Shown: positions 24,578 to 37,551 of the stretch, in pieces
How positions within the stretch are numbered: the stretch's first letter is position 1
How the letters are laid out: every line of letters starts with the position of its first letter
NCBI RefSeq assembly: GCF_009870125.1
Contig: NC_046680.1
Coordinates: forward strand, 7,750,001 to 7,814,000
DNA from: Drosophila pseudoobscura
Taxonomy: Eukaryota; Arthropoda; Insecta; Diptera; Drosophilidae
DNA: 64,000 nucleotides
Reading direction: 5' to 3'
Program-made: the position numbers and the translations under genes
The notes under the pieces: generated by a model
Database searches by the model: none
The model's input: only the letters and a program-made list of their open reading frames with translations
Told to the model about the DNA's origin: nothing

Positions 24578-26167
24578 TCATCTGACCAGCCACAGGCCCA
24601 GGTTGAGCTTCTGCAGCTTAGGCAGCTTCATGATGATGTCGATGCCCTTGGAGCTCAGCTGCGTGCAGCCGTAGAGATCGATGGTCTTGAGGTTGGTGAG
24701 ATCCTCGGCGAGAGTCTGCAGGCCCTTGTCGGTGATGCGGCTGCACTGGCCGATGTTAAGGTTCTCCAACTCCTGCAGCGACTTGGCGATCTTCACCATG
24801 CCCTGGTCCGTAATCTGGCACTGGTTGAGGGAGAGGGAGCGCAGGCGGTAGAGACCCTGGGCGATGTGCGTCAGAGCCTGATCGCTGATCTTGTCGCAGA
24901 AGCTCACGTCCAGGGAGTTGATGCCGCTGCCACCCTCTGTGAGGTAGGCCATCCCAATGTCCGAGATGTTGTCGCAGGAGCGTAGATTCAGCTGCTCTAA
25001 CTTGGGCATGCGCGCCAGATGCTTCAATCCGCTGTCCGTCACGGAGACGCAGAAGCTCAGGTTGATGGACTTCAGGGAGGTGAGGCCCTGGGCGATGTGC
25101 CCTAGCGCCTCGTCGCTTAGCCGCTGACAGTCCTGCAGTCCAAGGTGCTCCAGCTGGAGGTTGCCTTCGGCCGTCTCGCGGCTGAAACCGGCCAGGTGAC
25201 CAATGCCCTGGTCACTGATGTGCCAGCAGGAGCGCAGGTTGAGGTGGCGTAACTTCTTCAAGCCCCACGCGATCAGCAGGAGGCCGGTGTTGGTGATGTT
25301 GCAGCAGCCGCCCAGCTCCAGATTCTCCAGGTTGCGCAGGTGCTGTGCGATCCGTCCGAGACTCGTGTCCGTGATCTGTTTGCAGAGCGATAGGTCCAGC
25401 GTCTTTAGGTTGGGCAGGTCGACGCTGAAGGCGTGTCCCAGGTTCATGTCCGCCACATTGAAGCATCCGCTGAGGTTCAGCGATGTCAGGGCCGGCACAC
25501 CCAGCACCAGATCCTTGAGCGAGCGGCGCAGGGATAGGATCTGCACCTTCTTGATTCCACGCCTCACCAGACAGTTGAAGAGACTGGGGCTGGAGCGCTT
25601 CAGGTGCAGCTTGGCCTCAACCCCCTTCCACACGCTCTTGGCATAGGCTGCGTCCCGCCAGGCGCTGCACACTTGGGCCGCACGGCCCAGATCCCTCACA
25701 GGCAGGTGCTCGAAGATCTGCTCGAGCAACTCCGGGAAGAGGTTGCTGATGTGCGTGCCCTCCACTGGGGGTGGGCTCTCCGGCGAGGCGGGTCTGTGCT
25801 GGTGGTGGTGATGATGGTGATGGTGGTGCTGCGCATGGGCTGCTGCCGCTGCAGCAGCGGCTGCAGCCGCGGCCGCATGTTGCAGGTATAGCGCCGGCGG
25901 AAGGGTCTGCAGCTGCGGGCGGTGGTGCAATGCGTAGGGCGTGAAGCGCAGCAGGTGGTGGGCGTTGCGTGTGAGGCCGGGTAGCTCAGTCTGTGGGTAG
26001 AGTTCGTCCATGCCCCACACGGGGGCGCCATTAGCTCCACTGGGAGCGGCTCCACTCGCTGCGGCTGTGCTGCCTCCGCCGCCATGATAGTTGGTAAGAG
26101 CGGCCGCCGTCTGCAGGGAAATGGTCGTCTGATGGTGGAAGGGCAGAAGCTCTGTGTTGGTGGCCAT
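24578..26167 (-). CDS. Ppa: Ppa (Partner of paired): F-box and leucine-rich-repeat protein, FBXL14 type
   Basis: Single-exon coding region of 529 residues. Residues 1-140 are low complexity: Gly/Ala-rich, then a run of about 13 Ala and a run of 9 His, then Pro/Ser-rich. The F-box follows at about 145-185 (ISNLFPELLEQIFEHLPVRD, with QVCSAWRDAAY), and from about 210 to the end come roughly a dozen Cys-containing leucine-rich repeats of the type LNLSGC, LDLSLCKQITD, LNLRSCWHISD. The C-terminus is KLNLGLWLVR. This is the orthologue of vertebrate FBXL14, the substrate receptor of an SCF ubiquitin ligase; the Drosophila protein is known to promote degradation of the pair-rule factor Paired. The ATG at 26167 is the first in frame. 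Two antisense frames over it are shadows. Confidence 0.96.
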   Translation of the reverse strand: MATNTELLPFHHQTTISLQTAAALTNYHGGGGSTAAASGAAPSGANGAPVWGMDELYPQTELPGLTRNAHHLLRFTPYALHHRPQLQTLPPALYLQHAAAAAAAAAAAAAHAQHHHHHHHHHQHRPASPESPPPVEGTHISNLFPELLEQIFEHLPVRDLGRAAQVCSAWRDAAYAKSVWKGVEAKLHLKRSSPSLFNCLVRRGIKKVQILSLRRSLKDLVLGVPALTSLNLSGCFNVADMNLGHAFSVDLPNLKTLDLSLCKQITDTSLGRIAQHLRNLENLELGGCCNITNTGLLLIAWGLKKLRHLNLRSCWHISDQGIGHLAGFSRETAEGNLQLEHLGLQDCQRLSDEALGHIAQGLTSLKSINLSFCVSVTDSGLKHLARMPKLEQLNLRSCDNISDIGMAYLTEGGSGINSLDVSFCDKISDQALTHIAQGLYRLRSLSLNQCQITDQGMVKIAKSLQELENLNIGQCSRITDKGLQTLAEDLTNLKTIDLYGCTQLSSKGIDIIMKLPKLQKLNLGLWLVR

Positions 26168-26754
26168 GCTGCTCGGCGTCCTGCTGCTACCTCTTTCTCT
26201 TCCTCTAGCTATTTCGCTGATTACTCTGTCTGCAGGAGACTCTTTGCTTTGTGGCTGTATAGAAGGTTCTATTATGACGGGTTCACTACGTAGATGCGTC
26301 TTATATACGTCGCATTTTACGTACGTCGGTACGCGGCAGTTTCAAGGGGGAAATGGTACGAAAGATGTTCTTAGGTTGCACTGGGACTAGAACTGGGATG
26401 TCCGCGAGATTATTCTGGTTCTGTTTATACTGATACTGATTCACTCGTGTTGCACTCTGGCTTGCGACTCTTGCACTCTGACTGTAGCACTTGGGGGGCC
26501 TTTGGCTTGGCTTGGATGGTGGGTAAATCCAAATGTCGTTAGTGTTCGAGAGATCCAAGACGCGCGCAACCGAACCGGACGACGTTGAGAGAAAAACTAC
26601 GCTCGCTTTGGCCGCAGCAGCGTTGCTTATAGTAAAACGACAGAGAGATAGATTCCCCTGTGTGCGCGTGTGTGTGTGCGAGTCGAGTATCTGTGTGAGC
26701 AGGCAGTCGAATTCAGCAATGGCTGACTGTGCTCAAAGCAGGTAGAGCAGTGCG

Positions 26755-26771
26755 CTCTCTCTCTCTCTCAG
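26755..26771 (-). promoter_or_regulatory. GAGA tract upstream of Ppa
   Basis: A CT run on the plus strand, (GA)n on the Ppa strand, about 590 bases upstream of the Ppa ATG. It resembles binding sites of GAGA factor (Trl), common in promoters of developmentally regulated fly genes. Sequence match only. Confidence 0.4.
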
Positions 26772-28979
26772 TCTCTCGGTCTGAAGCTGAATTGAGAGGC
26801 AGTGGAGGTTTTTGTGATATTTGGCTTGTTTTCGGCTAGATTTTGTGGAAACTTTGTATAGTATTTGGAAATTATAAGCATTACATAAGGGATTCAATAA
26901 GATTGATGTGGAATATCATCATATGCTATGTTTCTTCAAACATGTTCATTTTTCAACAAGTTTGAAAAATTAGAAAAGTTCAGTAAAATCTGACAACATA
27001 TAACAAAAATAAAATACAGCTATTTATATTAAAAAGCTTGAGCTAATGCTTAATTTTTACCATAATTTAAAAAAAATAAAATAACATGAGTTAGCAAATG
27101 TTATGTGATAACCACTTAAAATACAGTTAAAAATACATAGAGTACATCAATTTTATAAAATTCTTAATGGACGTATTGCTCAACGAGAAAAGAAATCTAT
27201 ATTTTATGGCTTGCCAATTTTGTCAACACTGAAAAAGGCTAGCGTTTGAGAGCGAGAGTCTCTCCATCTGCATCTGTACTAGTGGCTCTCTCAGGCTAGA
27301 GAGATAGATTCCAAGATTGAAAGAGAGGGAGAGGCCGAGCTGAATGCTAGACCTGGCTTGGATTCATCTTGATTTTGGCCCAGGTCTGACTCTATGGTCG
27401 GGTCGGGTCTGGTCCTCAGATTGTGTTCAGGTTCTTCTACAGAGCACAAAGCTTACGTCTCTCAATGCCAAACTCCGACGCATTTGTTTCTGCCGCTGTT
27501 GCATTCCGAAGTCGAGCAGGTACCTGTCTTGCCTCTTTAGCTGCCTCAGTATTTGTGTGTGGCTGTGTGTATCTGTGTGTGCGATCGCTGTTCGCTACCT
27601 GCGAGCGCAACAATACAATCCCGGTTTCCAAGAAAATATTAACGATAACTCCAAAAAATGTTGCCGCACACAGCACATATACAGGCACAAGCGTAAGCAG
27701 GGGCAGGCCTTCGTCGTTTGGGATTTGGGATGATGCACAAAATCCAGCGGATGGAACAACAATAGCGGGAATGCATTGTTATTGATACTAGGAAAGCGAT
27801 GCACATTCCCTCTCGCACACAAACACACAGAGACGAACATTTTCTGGGACCTAAAAAAGGAAAACGCCGCCACCAGAGTCGACATCGTCTTCTTTGCCTT
27901 CTAAAAAAAGGGACTAAGACGAGGACTAGGACAACCCGGAGGGTTGTGATAAGAGTAGGGGTAGGGGCGTTGTAGAAATCTGTGTCGCTACCTGCACCCG
28001 CACCCCCGCACGCACATGCAGAGAGAAAGAAAGAGACGACACGCACCAGCATCCTGACTGAAGAGGGAACGGTAAAAGGAATAGCACTCCTAGGCCCATG
28101 CTGATGCCAACCTCTACCCGGATTCCGTGCTCGTACAGTCATTATCCTGGCGAGGAGCAGGAGGACGCCGCAGACGAAGACCAAGAAGGGCAAGGCGTGC
28201 GTACAACTTTTCCAACGCTACCTGTCCAACCGGTTTGGCCCAAAAGGGCCCATCGCCCTCTATCACTCTTTCGACGTGTCTGGCTATCTGGCAGGGCAAA
28301 TAAAAATAATCTCTTCGCTGGAACTCTGGCTCAATCCCTCGTTTCAGCCACACTGCCACTGCCACTGCCTCCGACTGAAATATAGTGCGGCACATATAAT
28401 AATCGATTGGTTTTCGGCTGCATCTCCTTCGTCATCTTCTCTGTTTTTTGCGTTGCGTTTTGCGTACTATGATCATCATTAAAGCGGTCGCAGAGCAACA
28501 CAGGTAGAGCCAACAGCGGCAACTGCGGAAAAGGTGCAACACGCAGACGCAACTGCGGCAGGGCTGGGCCAGGGCTGGCTGTGGGCAGATGACTAGAGAG
28601 GGGAGGCCCACGCAGCAAGCTTGAGGCTTGGGCCAGCCCAGAAGATTCCATCTGTATAGCTACTCGTCTTGCCTACGGATATCAGATTCAAGATACGTGT
28701 ATCTATCACTTGAACATCTGCAGATGGCTGACATAAATGTTGCATGTTCCTCCATTTGTTGGCTAGGTTCTTCGACTTAAGAACTTTATTGCACCTGATT
28801 AAAGAAAACATGGTCAAATTCTGTAATGTTGCTGTTAGGAATGGGAAATTTCATCCTTTGGGATATATATGTGTATTTTTTCTTCTACCCTTTAAGCCAA
28901 GCCAAGAAAAGGCCTGCATGTCCTCCAGAACGAGGCCAACAGTAAGGATCTGGGAGATGAGCAGCTTGTTAGGTGACAA

Positions 28980-29960
28980 ATATCCATAAGTCCTTAGGAA
29001 AATCATCTTTGGATGGGGATTGGGCTTAGTATACCGTTCATTCTCTGATCAAACCATGCCATTGCTTTATGAAGAGAAGGATCTGAACTATCCCAAAGTA
29101 CATATATAGTAAAGCTGCCAGAGCCACAGTCATACATACATAATCTAGATAGAGCCAGTGGTGAGGGTAGAGCATATTGTGGCATTAAGTACTGCGGGAG
29201 AATCATACAAAAGGCACCGCCATCAAGACCAATTGATGTTATCGCCATCTCTGACCAATTTGTGGTTTGCCCGCATCTCTCTGCCGTACTGACCCCTGGC
29301 AGTGGATGTGGATGCCCAGGCGAAAGGGTGTGAGCAAGTTGGTGGCGTTGTGAGTGAACGCCGAGTCGGCAAGCATCAACAGCGGCGTCAAGCTGTGACA
29401 GATTTGTTACAGAACATCACATAATTTGCCTGTGATGGCAATCTGCTCACGCACCGCAGATATTGTTGCACAGCGGTCCAAAGAGAGTGTCTCAAGTTAA
29501 CCCGCAGATCATTGGAACGAATCTATTTTGGGCTGGCAAACTCATAGAATCGCCAGAACGAAATAATAAATGCACAGACTATAATCCCTATCGGCAGAAA
29601 GAGAACTTTATCGATCACTTAACTGATCTTCTGCAGGACATAGAGAGAGCAGACACTTCAGAATACTCATTCCAGGCACCTAATCTTGTCTTCCATCTTT
29701 GGGTGTGTCCTACAGCTCAGCCTTAGTGGAAAGGAAAATACCACAAAGAGAGACAGTTCCCTTGGGACTCGACACTTGTTCAGCTCTCGGAATATCCTCC
29801 ACTTCAACGCTCTCCTGACAATCAGAGTGCTGCGGAAAAACTGTAAATTGAAACCGGATTGAGAGGTCCGTCGACCCTGGAGGGTTGTCATCTCAAGTGC
29901 AAAGTTCCGCTGCAGCTCAAGGAGATTTCTGGCGAAGTCGACATCCGTTAGAGAGCAGAA
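28980..29960 (-). pseudogene. Possible eroded coding tract, family not recognised
   Basis: Unlike its surroundings, this stretch has mixed base composition and no simple repeats. On the minus strand, protein-like pieces appear in different frames: at about 29960-29850 a piece containing LLELQRNFALEM, at about 29600-29480 a hydrophobic piece with IGIIVCAFIISFWRFYEF, at about 29440-29290 one with NATNLLTPFRLGIHIHC, and at 29248-29003 a frame with GAFCMILPQYL. Several stops and frame changes separate them. It may be the remains of a membrane-protein gene or of a transposon, or chance. I could not match it to a family. Confidence 0.25.
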
Positions 29961-32290
29961 TTTGGGCAGACATAGATAAAAATTAAGTCGACTTCCAGGA
30001 ATTAGTATTGCTGTAAGTACAAGAAGTTCTAAAAACTAAATATATATCCCCATATATGTATGTATATGTAAAATGTTCCTTTAATTTTTATATAATTTTA
30101 AATGCTATATGTATATATCTAGATATACTCGTATTTATATGGTAAGTATATTTCAGTTGTGTGTGTTTTGCAATTAGAAGAGTTAGTTTATGGCAGTACG
30201 CAGTAAAATTAAATGTCGCTTTCGCTTCGACTTCGATTTCTGATGAGGGTTACGTTCGTTCTTAAAATTCGTTTACGCTATGACTTTAAAATACTCTAGA
30301 ATCTAGATGCTAATTATTAAAACCCAGACCCAACTATGCTTCGTCTCTAAATATGGCTACGGAAGGGCAGTACAACTCAAAGCAAGTTGGATTCGACATA
30401 ACGTATAGGAGTATTTGTATATATGTATATAAGATATATGTACATGCCTCGCCGATCCTGTCCGGCTAGCAAGGAAGTGGATTTGTGTGGGGTGTGTATG
30501 CTATAGCATATTTTGATTTGATTTGATACATGCGCGGTTCTAGGTGCTATATGATCTCTATATACGTACGTATAGCTATAAGTAATGCAGATGTGTGTGT
30601 GTTTGTGGGTGTGTGTGTGTGTGTGTGTAGTATTGTTTAAACGTTTCGTTGACTCAAGTCCAAATGGATATCCGTCATATCCAATTCCACTCGGCTCTAA
30701 ACACTTTTCCGTCAGCCCTAACCATCCCGCCCTATTCCGATCTCCATTCAGCTCACGCGTTTAGGTTCTTCGAAAAGTGTTTGGGCCTCTCCGGCCAGCC
30801 GAAGTCTCTGAGCATTTCTCTTGGCTTCGATGATTTCGATTTGATGATTTTCGTATTATCCATTTTGCATTTCAAATGTGGTACGTGTCTAAGTTCTAAA
30901 TTATGCTATATATTCTCCCAAAAACCTCCCAAAACCTCACCAACGTCTATCAATCTGTCTGTTCGTATGCGTGCGGGTTTTCCAACAAACATTTCTCGTT
31001 GTTCGAACGAAATAAACGAAAAACTCAAATCGAAATCAAAAAGGCATACATAACTAAAAAAATAAAATGGGTTTAAAATACTATAATGGGGGTATATCAC
31101 AGGTACATTTTAGACTTTTACTTTTTTCAAAATGCAAGATTGTAGAAAATGTATGTCGTGGAGGGGATCTGCACAGCGGACACTGGACAACGTAACGGAA
31201 AACTGGGGAGTAGCTCGGTTAGCCGTGTGCAGGTCCTAAACTTGGCTAAATGCTATGTAAGTAGTCGTGTAGTCGTGTGTATGTAGTTCAGTATGTATAT
31301 ATGTATATCTATATGTATATTCACTGGGTCACAAGTCACCACCGTATTTGTGAAGTATAATATATTTTTCTTTTTATAGAAAAGCACTAACCATTAAACA
31401 TTGCAACTGCCGTCTCACTTGTCTCCCTCGTCACTCCTTAGTTCTCCTCCGTCATTCCTCATCACAAGTCCGAGGCGGAGACAAGTATTCGATTGTGATC
31501 GTAGATATGAAAGAGTTTTGAATACAAGTACATACTATATTGTAGTCAGTATCGTTAACGTATTCGTATCAAGCCTATGACTAGGACCAAAAACATGCTG
31601 TACATATGTATATCTAATCATATGCACTCTGGTTCTAACTACATACTCGAGTCCTTGCTCAGTTTACTCAGTGTACTTTCTATGGCCTGATCTGTTTAAA
31701 TTGCTCAATAAGTTCTCTTGAGTACGTATTTCTTGAAGATCTGTTCACACTGAGTTGGGCTCTGAACTCTATATTGAAGGATAGCCCATGCGCTTATCCC
31801 TATCTGAAGCAATATCTATCGTACAGCACTCGTATCTATCTCTTAAGTACTTTATGTTTTTCATGAGGGAAATTTTTGGGTGCTAGGAGGGGGGCGATGC
31901 TGGGGAGCATTGTGCTTGTCTATGAATGTCTAGGCTGTATGGATGTAGTAATGGAAAATTCGTAATTGCTAAAGCTGCACAATGCCCCCATGATTGTGGT
32001 TGTATATGATGAGTGCGTGTGTCTGTTGTGGCAGTCGTACGTATTTGATTCCATGGTTCGTAGTCGTATTCGATATTAGTGGGAAATTATGGCGCAGAAA
32101 CTTTGAGTTTGTCCAAGCGGCTTTCCCCAGGCTCGAGGACTGGGGCCTAACCGCTGGCTAAGTTCGATATGAATGAAAAGTTAGACTAGATGCTATTTAA
32201 TACTAAACCACCATCGGGGAATGGCTCTGCCTCGACACACCGTCTCCCCATGATGACTCGTTGGGAAGGAAGGCGTCAGCTAGTTCCGCT

Positions 32291-35200
32291 TTAAGTATTC
32301 TTAGCAGTCATGTGGCGGGGAGCCGGCTCGCCTGCCTCGGCGTACAGACAGGAGCCCTCGCTGCAGGAGCAGGTGTCGCCCTCCCGGGAGCTATTGCAGC
32401 AGTCGCTGGTGTATGTGCGCTCGCGCAACTCGTAGTCTACCAGCATGTTCTCGTTCTCGCTCTCTAGGCAGGGCTGCACCAGTTGGGTGTTGGCGTGACG
32501 ACGGTGGCCAGAGCGCTTGCCACTGGTGTGATCCTCCGCATGCAGCTGCCGCTTATGGCTGTGCGAGGCTCGGGAGTGGTCCGAGCACTCGGAGGAGCAC
32601 TGGTAGATCTGGTGACTGGAGGTTGTCGGCTGCATTGGATGTCCCTGTAGAAGAGGTACAACCGGCTGGTACCAGCCTTCAGGAGCCGGAGCCGGCGGCG
32701 GTGGCTGCATGGGCGAGGCCAGGGCATCACAGCTGTTGCAGGATCGATTCTGGGCGCAGCGTGATGTATTCAGGCCCGCCTGGTACTCGCTGGCAGCATG
32801 GCGATGAGTGGGGAACTGAATATGCGTGGGGGGACCTCCGCCAGGTGCCGCGGTGGCAAAATAGGCCGGCAGCTGGGGCGGGTGCTGATTGGTGGGCGTG
32901 ATCTGGTAACGATTCTGGGAGCCGCCCACAGATGACAGGGGATTGCTGTATACGTTCTCTGGTGGACAGCCGGGTGCGTATTGTGGAGAAACGCCCCAGG
33001 CTGAGAAACCACCGGAAGAGCTGCTGTGAATGGAGGCGTTCAGGATGCTGCATTAAAGGGGAATGTCTGGGTGAGGAGTGATCCATTTTATGGCTGGTCA
33101 TGCGGCTCTTACCTTTGGTTTGTGGAAATGCCAGATCCTCCGCTCTTGGAGCTCTTACGCGAAGACTCCGGCGAGCCCTGAGCGTAGCCATAGGTGGATG
33201 ATGGTGGCGGGTGCTCCGGCGGTGGTGGCAAGAACTCGGACCAGTTAATGGTCTCCACTGGATATTGCAGATAGTTAGATTTTGCAACGGGAGCAACCGC
33301 TCCCTGTCCAGCAAAGGCATCCGAATAGGGGGAATGTGTGCCCGAGTCCTTGTCGGTACTCAGGGAAGTGGGTTTGGTGCAGGTCTCACCCGAAGCGGTG
33401 CCAATGATCATTGTGGTAGCATAGGGAGTGGGATTATCGGGGCTCTGGCAAAGAATGCAAACGGATTAGATGGTCAATCTTCAATATCTAAGATGGAACT
33501 CACCTTGCGGCAGTTGTAGAACGTGGTTAGGTTGCGGGTATCCACTTCGGCATAGTCGGTTCCCCCATCGGAGTTGTTATAGTTGGACTGGCTGCTGTTG
33601 ACATGGGACAGCAGCTTGGACTCGCTCAGTCCCGAGTCCTTATCAGTGTCGGTCGGACGCCAGTTGCGATCAATCCACAAACTTTCCTTGCTGTTGATAT
33701 TCAGGGCAGTGATTTCGTTGTCGCTCACAACTAGAATTGGAGGGAAATGTGAATGAGAGGAGGCTGCAATCAGAAGTCTATCCATTTCACTTACCACTTA
33801 GGTGGCCCAGGTCCTTGGTCATCTGATGTCTCCGCTTGAAGTAAACCATGGCTATGGCAGCGGATATGACCACTCCTAAGAGTATGATGACAATCACAAC
33901 CATTAGCCAGATCCCAGGCAGATAGTCCGAGGACGTCCTGTGTGTGGTGGGATGGGTGTCGCTATTGGGATGAATATCACCCATTCCGTTGTGGTAGGTT
34001 AAGTCCTGACCCTCCTGATGCCGGCCATCGTGAGTCCCGCTGGGATGAGCCCGCGGTGGGTGCACATGGTGTGTAGGATCCATGAAGAGAGAGATCTGAG
34101 AAAACACGAGATTAGGAGAAGAATCCAACTCTGAGAGCAATGTTTTCACTTACCGGCTTGGAGTAGGGCCCATCGCCTGCCTTGGTAAAGCAGTTCAGAC
34201 GCACACTGTAGACGGCTCCGGTGGTGAGATTGTTCAGCAGCACCGATGTGGTGGTGGAATTGAGCGTCATGTTGGCCAGCACTTTCATGGTGTTGCCCGC
34301 GCTCACCTCGATTTTGTAGCCATACAGATTGCCATTATGGTGCTGGGCAGGGGGCGGCGTCCATCGTACCCATCCAGCTGTTTGGTTATACATCCCGATT
34401 TGTATATTATCTGGCGGAGCAGAGGGAACTAAGGGAAAGAGCGAAAAAATTAGTGAGAGCTTGATCGTTGAATGGTAAAGCTTACCATCTTCGTAGGTGA
34501 GGGCCACCTTCGAGTTGCTGGGCTGTCCTTCGATTGTCTCAAAGAAGGGCGTCAGGAAAAACTCGTATTTGGTGTACTTCCTTAGATTCCCCACCACAAA
34601 CGACTCGACCGAGGCATCCATGACAGTTAAGGAGTGGTACTGCGCCGAGTGCGAATTTGTATCCCTGTAGTGAATGCGCAGGCCCTGAAAATAGATCGGA
34701 AAGAAGAATTAGCTGAGTTATACACCACACAGTAGTATATAGCACATACCTCCACATATTTCTCATCTGCGCTCACATGCAGCATCCAATCGAGACGCAC
34801 GGCACTGGCATTGATGGCCGAGGCATCTATCAGCTCCACAGACTGCATATGAAACAAAGAGTTAGTCGGAGTTTTAAATCCTTAACGGAACCTCTAAAAC
34901 TTACCTTTCTAGTGAGCAGATTTCGAGCTGCCGACAAGTCATTGGCCGAAGCCGCATCGAAGTCTTCGCCAATAGTTTTGATGGCATTCGATAGGCCCGA
35001 GGGTACAGACACGCCTTGGGTGTTTTCCGCCCTCACCAGGAAGACATACGAAGTGGCGGGCGTCAAATCGGATATCTGCAGAGGAAAAATTCAGGTTTTA
35101 GTCATCGAAAGGAGTTTTGATTTGAGGGAAAACATACAGTGACTTGAGTATCGGCCACACGATGAGCAGCCACTATCCAACCAGTTTGCAGATCCGGACT

Positions 35201-37551
35201 AAAGTACTCCACAGTGTAGCTGTGTGATAGAGAGAGAAAAAGAGACACTTTTATAAAGAATCCACACTGGAATAATCTGACAAAATCTTACCCAATAATC
35301 GGCCCCACGGCGCCTGGCTTCTCTTGGCTCTTGGCCCAACGCAGGGAGATACTACTGCGACTGGCATTCAGTACTTTGGGTGTGCCAGGTGGAGCCGGAT
35401 ACGTGCTGGGATCAGCAGCGCGATGCATTGAAGTTGCGCCCGACTTTTCAACCTAGCAAATGAAATCAATTGTGTGTCAGGTGCAAGGGCAACTTTCAAG
35501 CTTAAACTCACTGTAAGCGTTGCTGACCAGGAGGTCTCGCCACGTTCCGAGGAGGCAGTGCATGTATAGAGACCAGTGTCGCTCAGTTGCAGATCTGCAA
35601 GGGTCGAAGATACTTTATTTATATCTATTAGAATGGGGATAGCGACTATCACTCACCATCGACTCTAAGAGAGCTGCTCTGGATGATGCTGTGGCGATTG
35701 CCTGGCTGCACGGCATACCCGTTGTGGAACCATTTAATGCGGGGATTGGGAGTGCCAGTGGCACGGCAGGGCAGTGTCGCCACAGCTCCTTTGGGCAACG
35801 TCTGATTGGTGGGCCCTATTTGGATGATGGGCGGCGGACGTTCGTCTACCGAGCTGACCTGAAGGAAGATGCGCACTGTGGAGGAGTCTACGACACTGAA
35901 TGCGGAGCAAACGTAGAAGCCTTCGTCATCCTGCTGGACATCGCTGATCTGGAGCGTTCCTTCCGACGAGACCTGCTGCCGGCCGTGAGAGCTGTTCGGG
36001 AACATCAGCGTGGACACGCCTTCTTTGGTCCAGAAAACAGAAGGCGGAGGGTTGCCAGAGGCCATGCAAGGAAACTGGACAGCGCCATTGAGGCCCACTT
36101 TCTTGTTGCTGGGCTTTCTGGTAAAGTTTGGAGGAGCTAATGGATCGAAGGAAACCATAGATAAAAGAGGTTTTTCGACCCAATGAACAGATTTAAATCC
36201 TACCGTGCACGGTGAGCGAGGCTCTGGCGCTGATCTGACCCACATTGTTGTGCGCCTCGCAGACATAGGTGCCTTCATCACTAGGCGTAATGTTGCTGAG
36301 CTCCAGGCTCTTCTCGTCGTGCAGGATTCGGGCCCGAGACACGGGTATATTTCCCTCCTCCTTCTTCCAGAGGACCTTTGGCGGCGGATCGCCGCCCACG
36401 GAGCAGTGGAAGGTGGCTGTCTGCCCGTACAGCATCACCTGATCCTTGGGCTCTTTCATGAAGTATGGCTTGACCTGTACAATCAGCTTCGCGTAGCTGG
36501 ACTCCCGGGTGCCAACCAGATTTTGGGCAATGCACTTGTAGTTGCCCTCATCAATGGGCTCCACATTACTGATTAGCAGATTACCACCATCAACAATCCT
36601 CACGCGAGAGCTGGCGCCAAACGACATGGCTTTCAGGTCATCCAAGGGGACGCCATCCTATGTGAGCAGAGAAAGGGGAGCGGATTAATATATGAATTGC
36701 TGGCTGATTTAAGTGATTGTCGTCTGGGTCTTACCTTCATCCAAATGAGAGTTGGCTCTGGAATGCCTTTGGGCGGCCCACACTCGAGCAGAGCTGTCTC
36801 GCCTTTGGCCACGCGCGTGTCTTTGGGTTCCACGCGAAAATCGTCGCGCAGCACTGGCAGAAAAAAGAGCACAAGCACAAGAGATTAGTGTGTGGGCAGA
36901 CAAGTTGTCGAGAGTTGATTGGACCTACCAGCTATTTGGAGCGAGGCATGTCGACTAACGGCCTGGCCCACACGGTTCTTGGCCACACACCAGTACTCGC
37001 CGCCGTCCTGCTCCTTCTTGCCCTGCATCGTGCGGTAGAAGAACAGGGCGCCATCCTTGAACTGGACGCGATGCGACTTCTTCTCATTGGTGCTGACGGG
37101 TTCGCCGTCCTAACGAGGGAAAGCAAAAAAGGAGAAAGTTAAGAGAGAACTTAGAGCCACTGAATAGCGTGTCCGCTGCCATCCGTCCTACCTTGAACCA
37201 CTCGATGGTGGGCTCGGGCTTGCCTTCCACCTTACAATTGAGTGTCGCTGGCTCATTCTTCTTCACCACCAAATCGGTGGGATGTTCAATAATGCGTGGC
37301 GACTGATATTGGGCTGCAATTGGAGGGGAATCCAAGAGATTTGTGAGCTGGAAATGAGGGAACTGAACTGGGCTTTCGCCCTCGAGTTTACCTCTGGCTG
37401 ACGGCGGCGTCACCAGGCCGAGCAGCAGCAGAAGAAGTATCATCCTACTCCCCCTGCTGCCCCACAGGGTTATTCTGGATGATGTTGGATGAGGAGAGTT
37501 AGTGCTCGTGCTCCAGGTGATGGCGATGCTGAGACGATGTGGTCGATGCAT
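32291..37551 (-). CDS. robo1: robo1 (roundabout 1): axon-guidance receptor for Slit
   Basis: Seventeen coding exons, all in phase, 1398 residues (D. melanogaster about 1395): 37551-37392, 37313-37192, 37109-36929, 36853-36735, 36657-36204, 36136-35657, 35594-35512, 35452-35292, 35219-35138, 35075-34905, 34842-34750, 34684-34486, 34428-34154, 34095-33795, 33730-33504, 33444-33113, 33047-32291. Residues 1-54 carry a signal peptide ([11 protein letters not shown]). Five Ig domains span about 55-540 (Ig1 starts [20 protein letters not shown]), and three fibronectin III domains about 550-880. A transmembrane helix lies near 922-946 ([19 protein letters not shown]). Cytoplasmic motifs are CC0 TDYAEVD (about 1018-1024), CC1 [10 protein letters not shown] (about 1042) and CC2 [10 protein letters not shown] (about 1108), the Enabled-binding site; CC3-like [14 protein letters not shown] follows. 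At the midline it mediates Slit repulsion. The start is the first ATG, and the long N-terminal region before the hydrophobic core matches the fly family. Confidence 0.97.

Larger units (their letters stand above)
26168..32290. other. Intergenic region between Ppa 5' end and robo1 3' end
   Basis: Both flanking genes are on the minus strand, so the left part is the Ppa upstream region and the right part the robo1 3' untranslated region. Near Ppa there is a CT/GA tract at about 26755-26771, which on the minus strand gives GAGA-factor-like sites. A GT microsatellite lies near 30594-30630. AT-rich, structureless sequence fills 26880-27230 and 30000-30150. An ATTAAA on the minus strand lies at about 32196, 95 bases past the robo1 stop. 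A coding-like tract at 28980-29960 is listed separately. Confidence 0.5.

Noticed and set aside
24386-24985. A 199-codon plus-strand frame over the Ppa 3' end
   Set aside because: It is the antisense shadow of the leucine-rich repeats.
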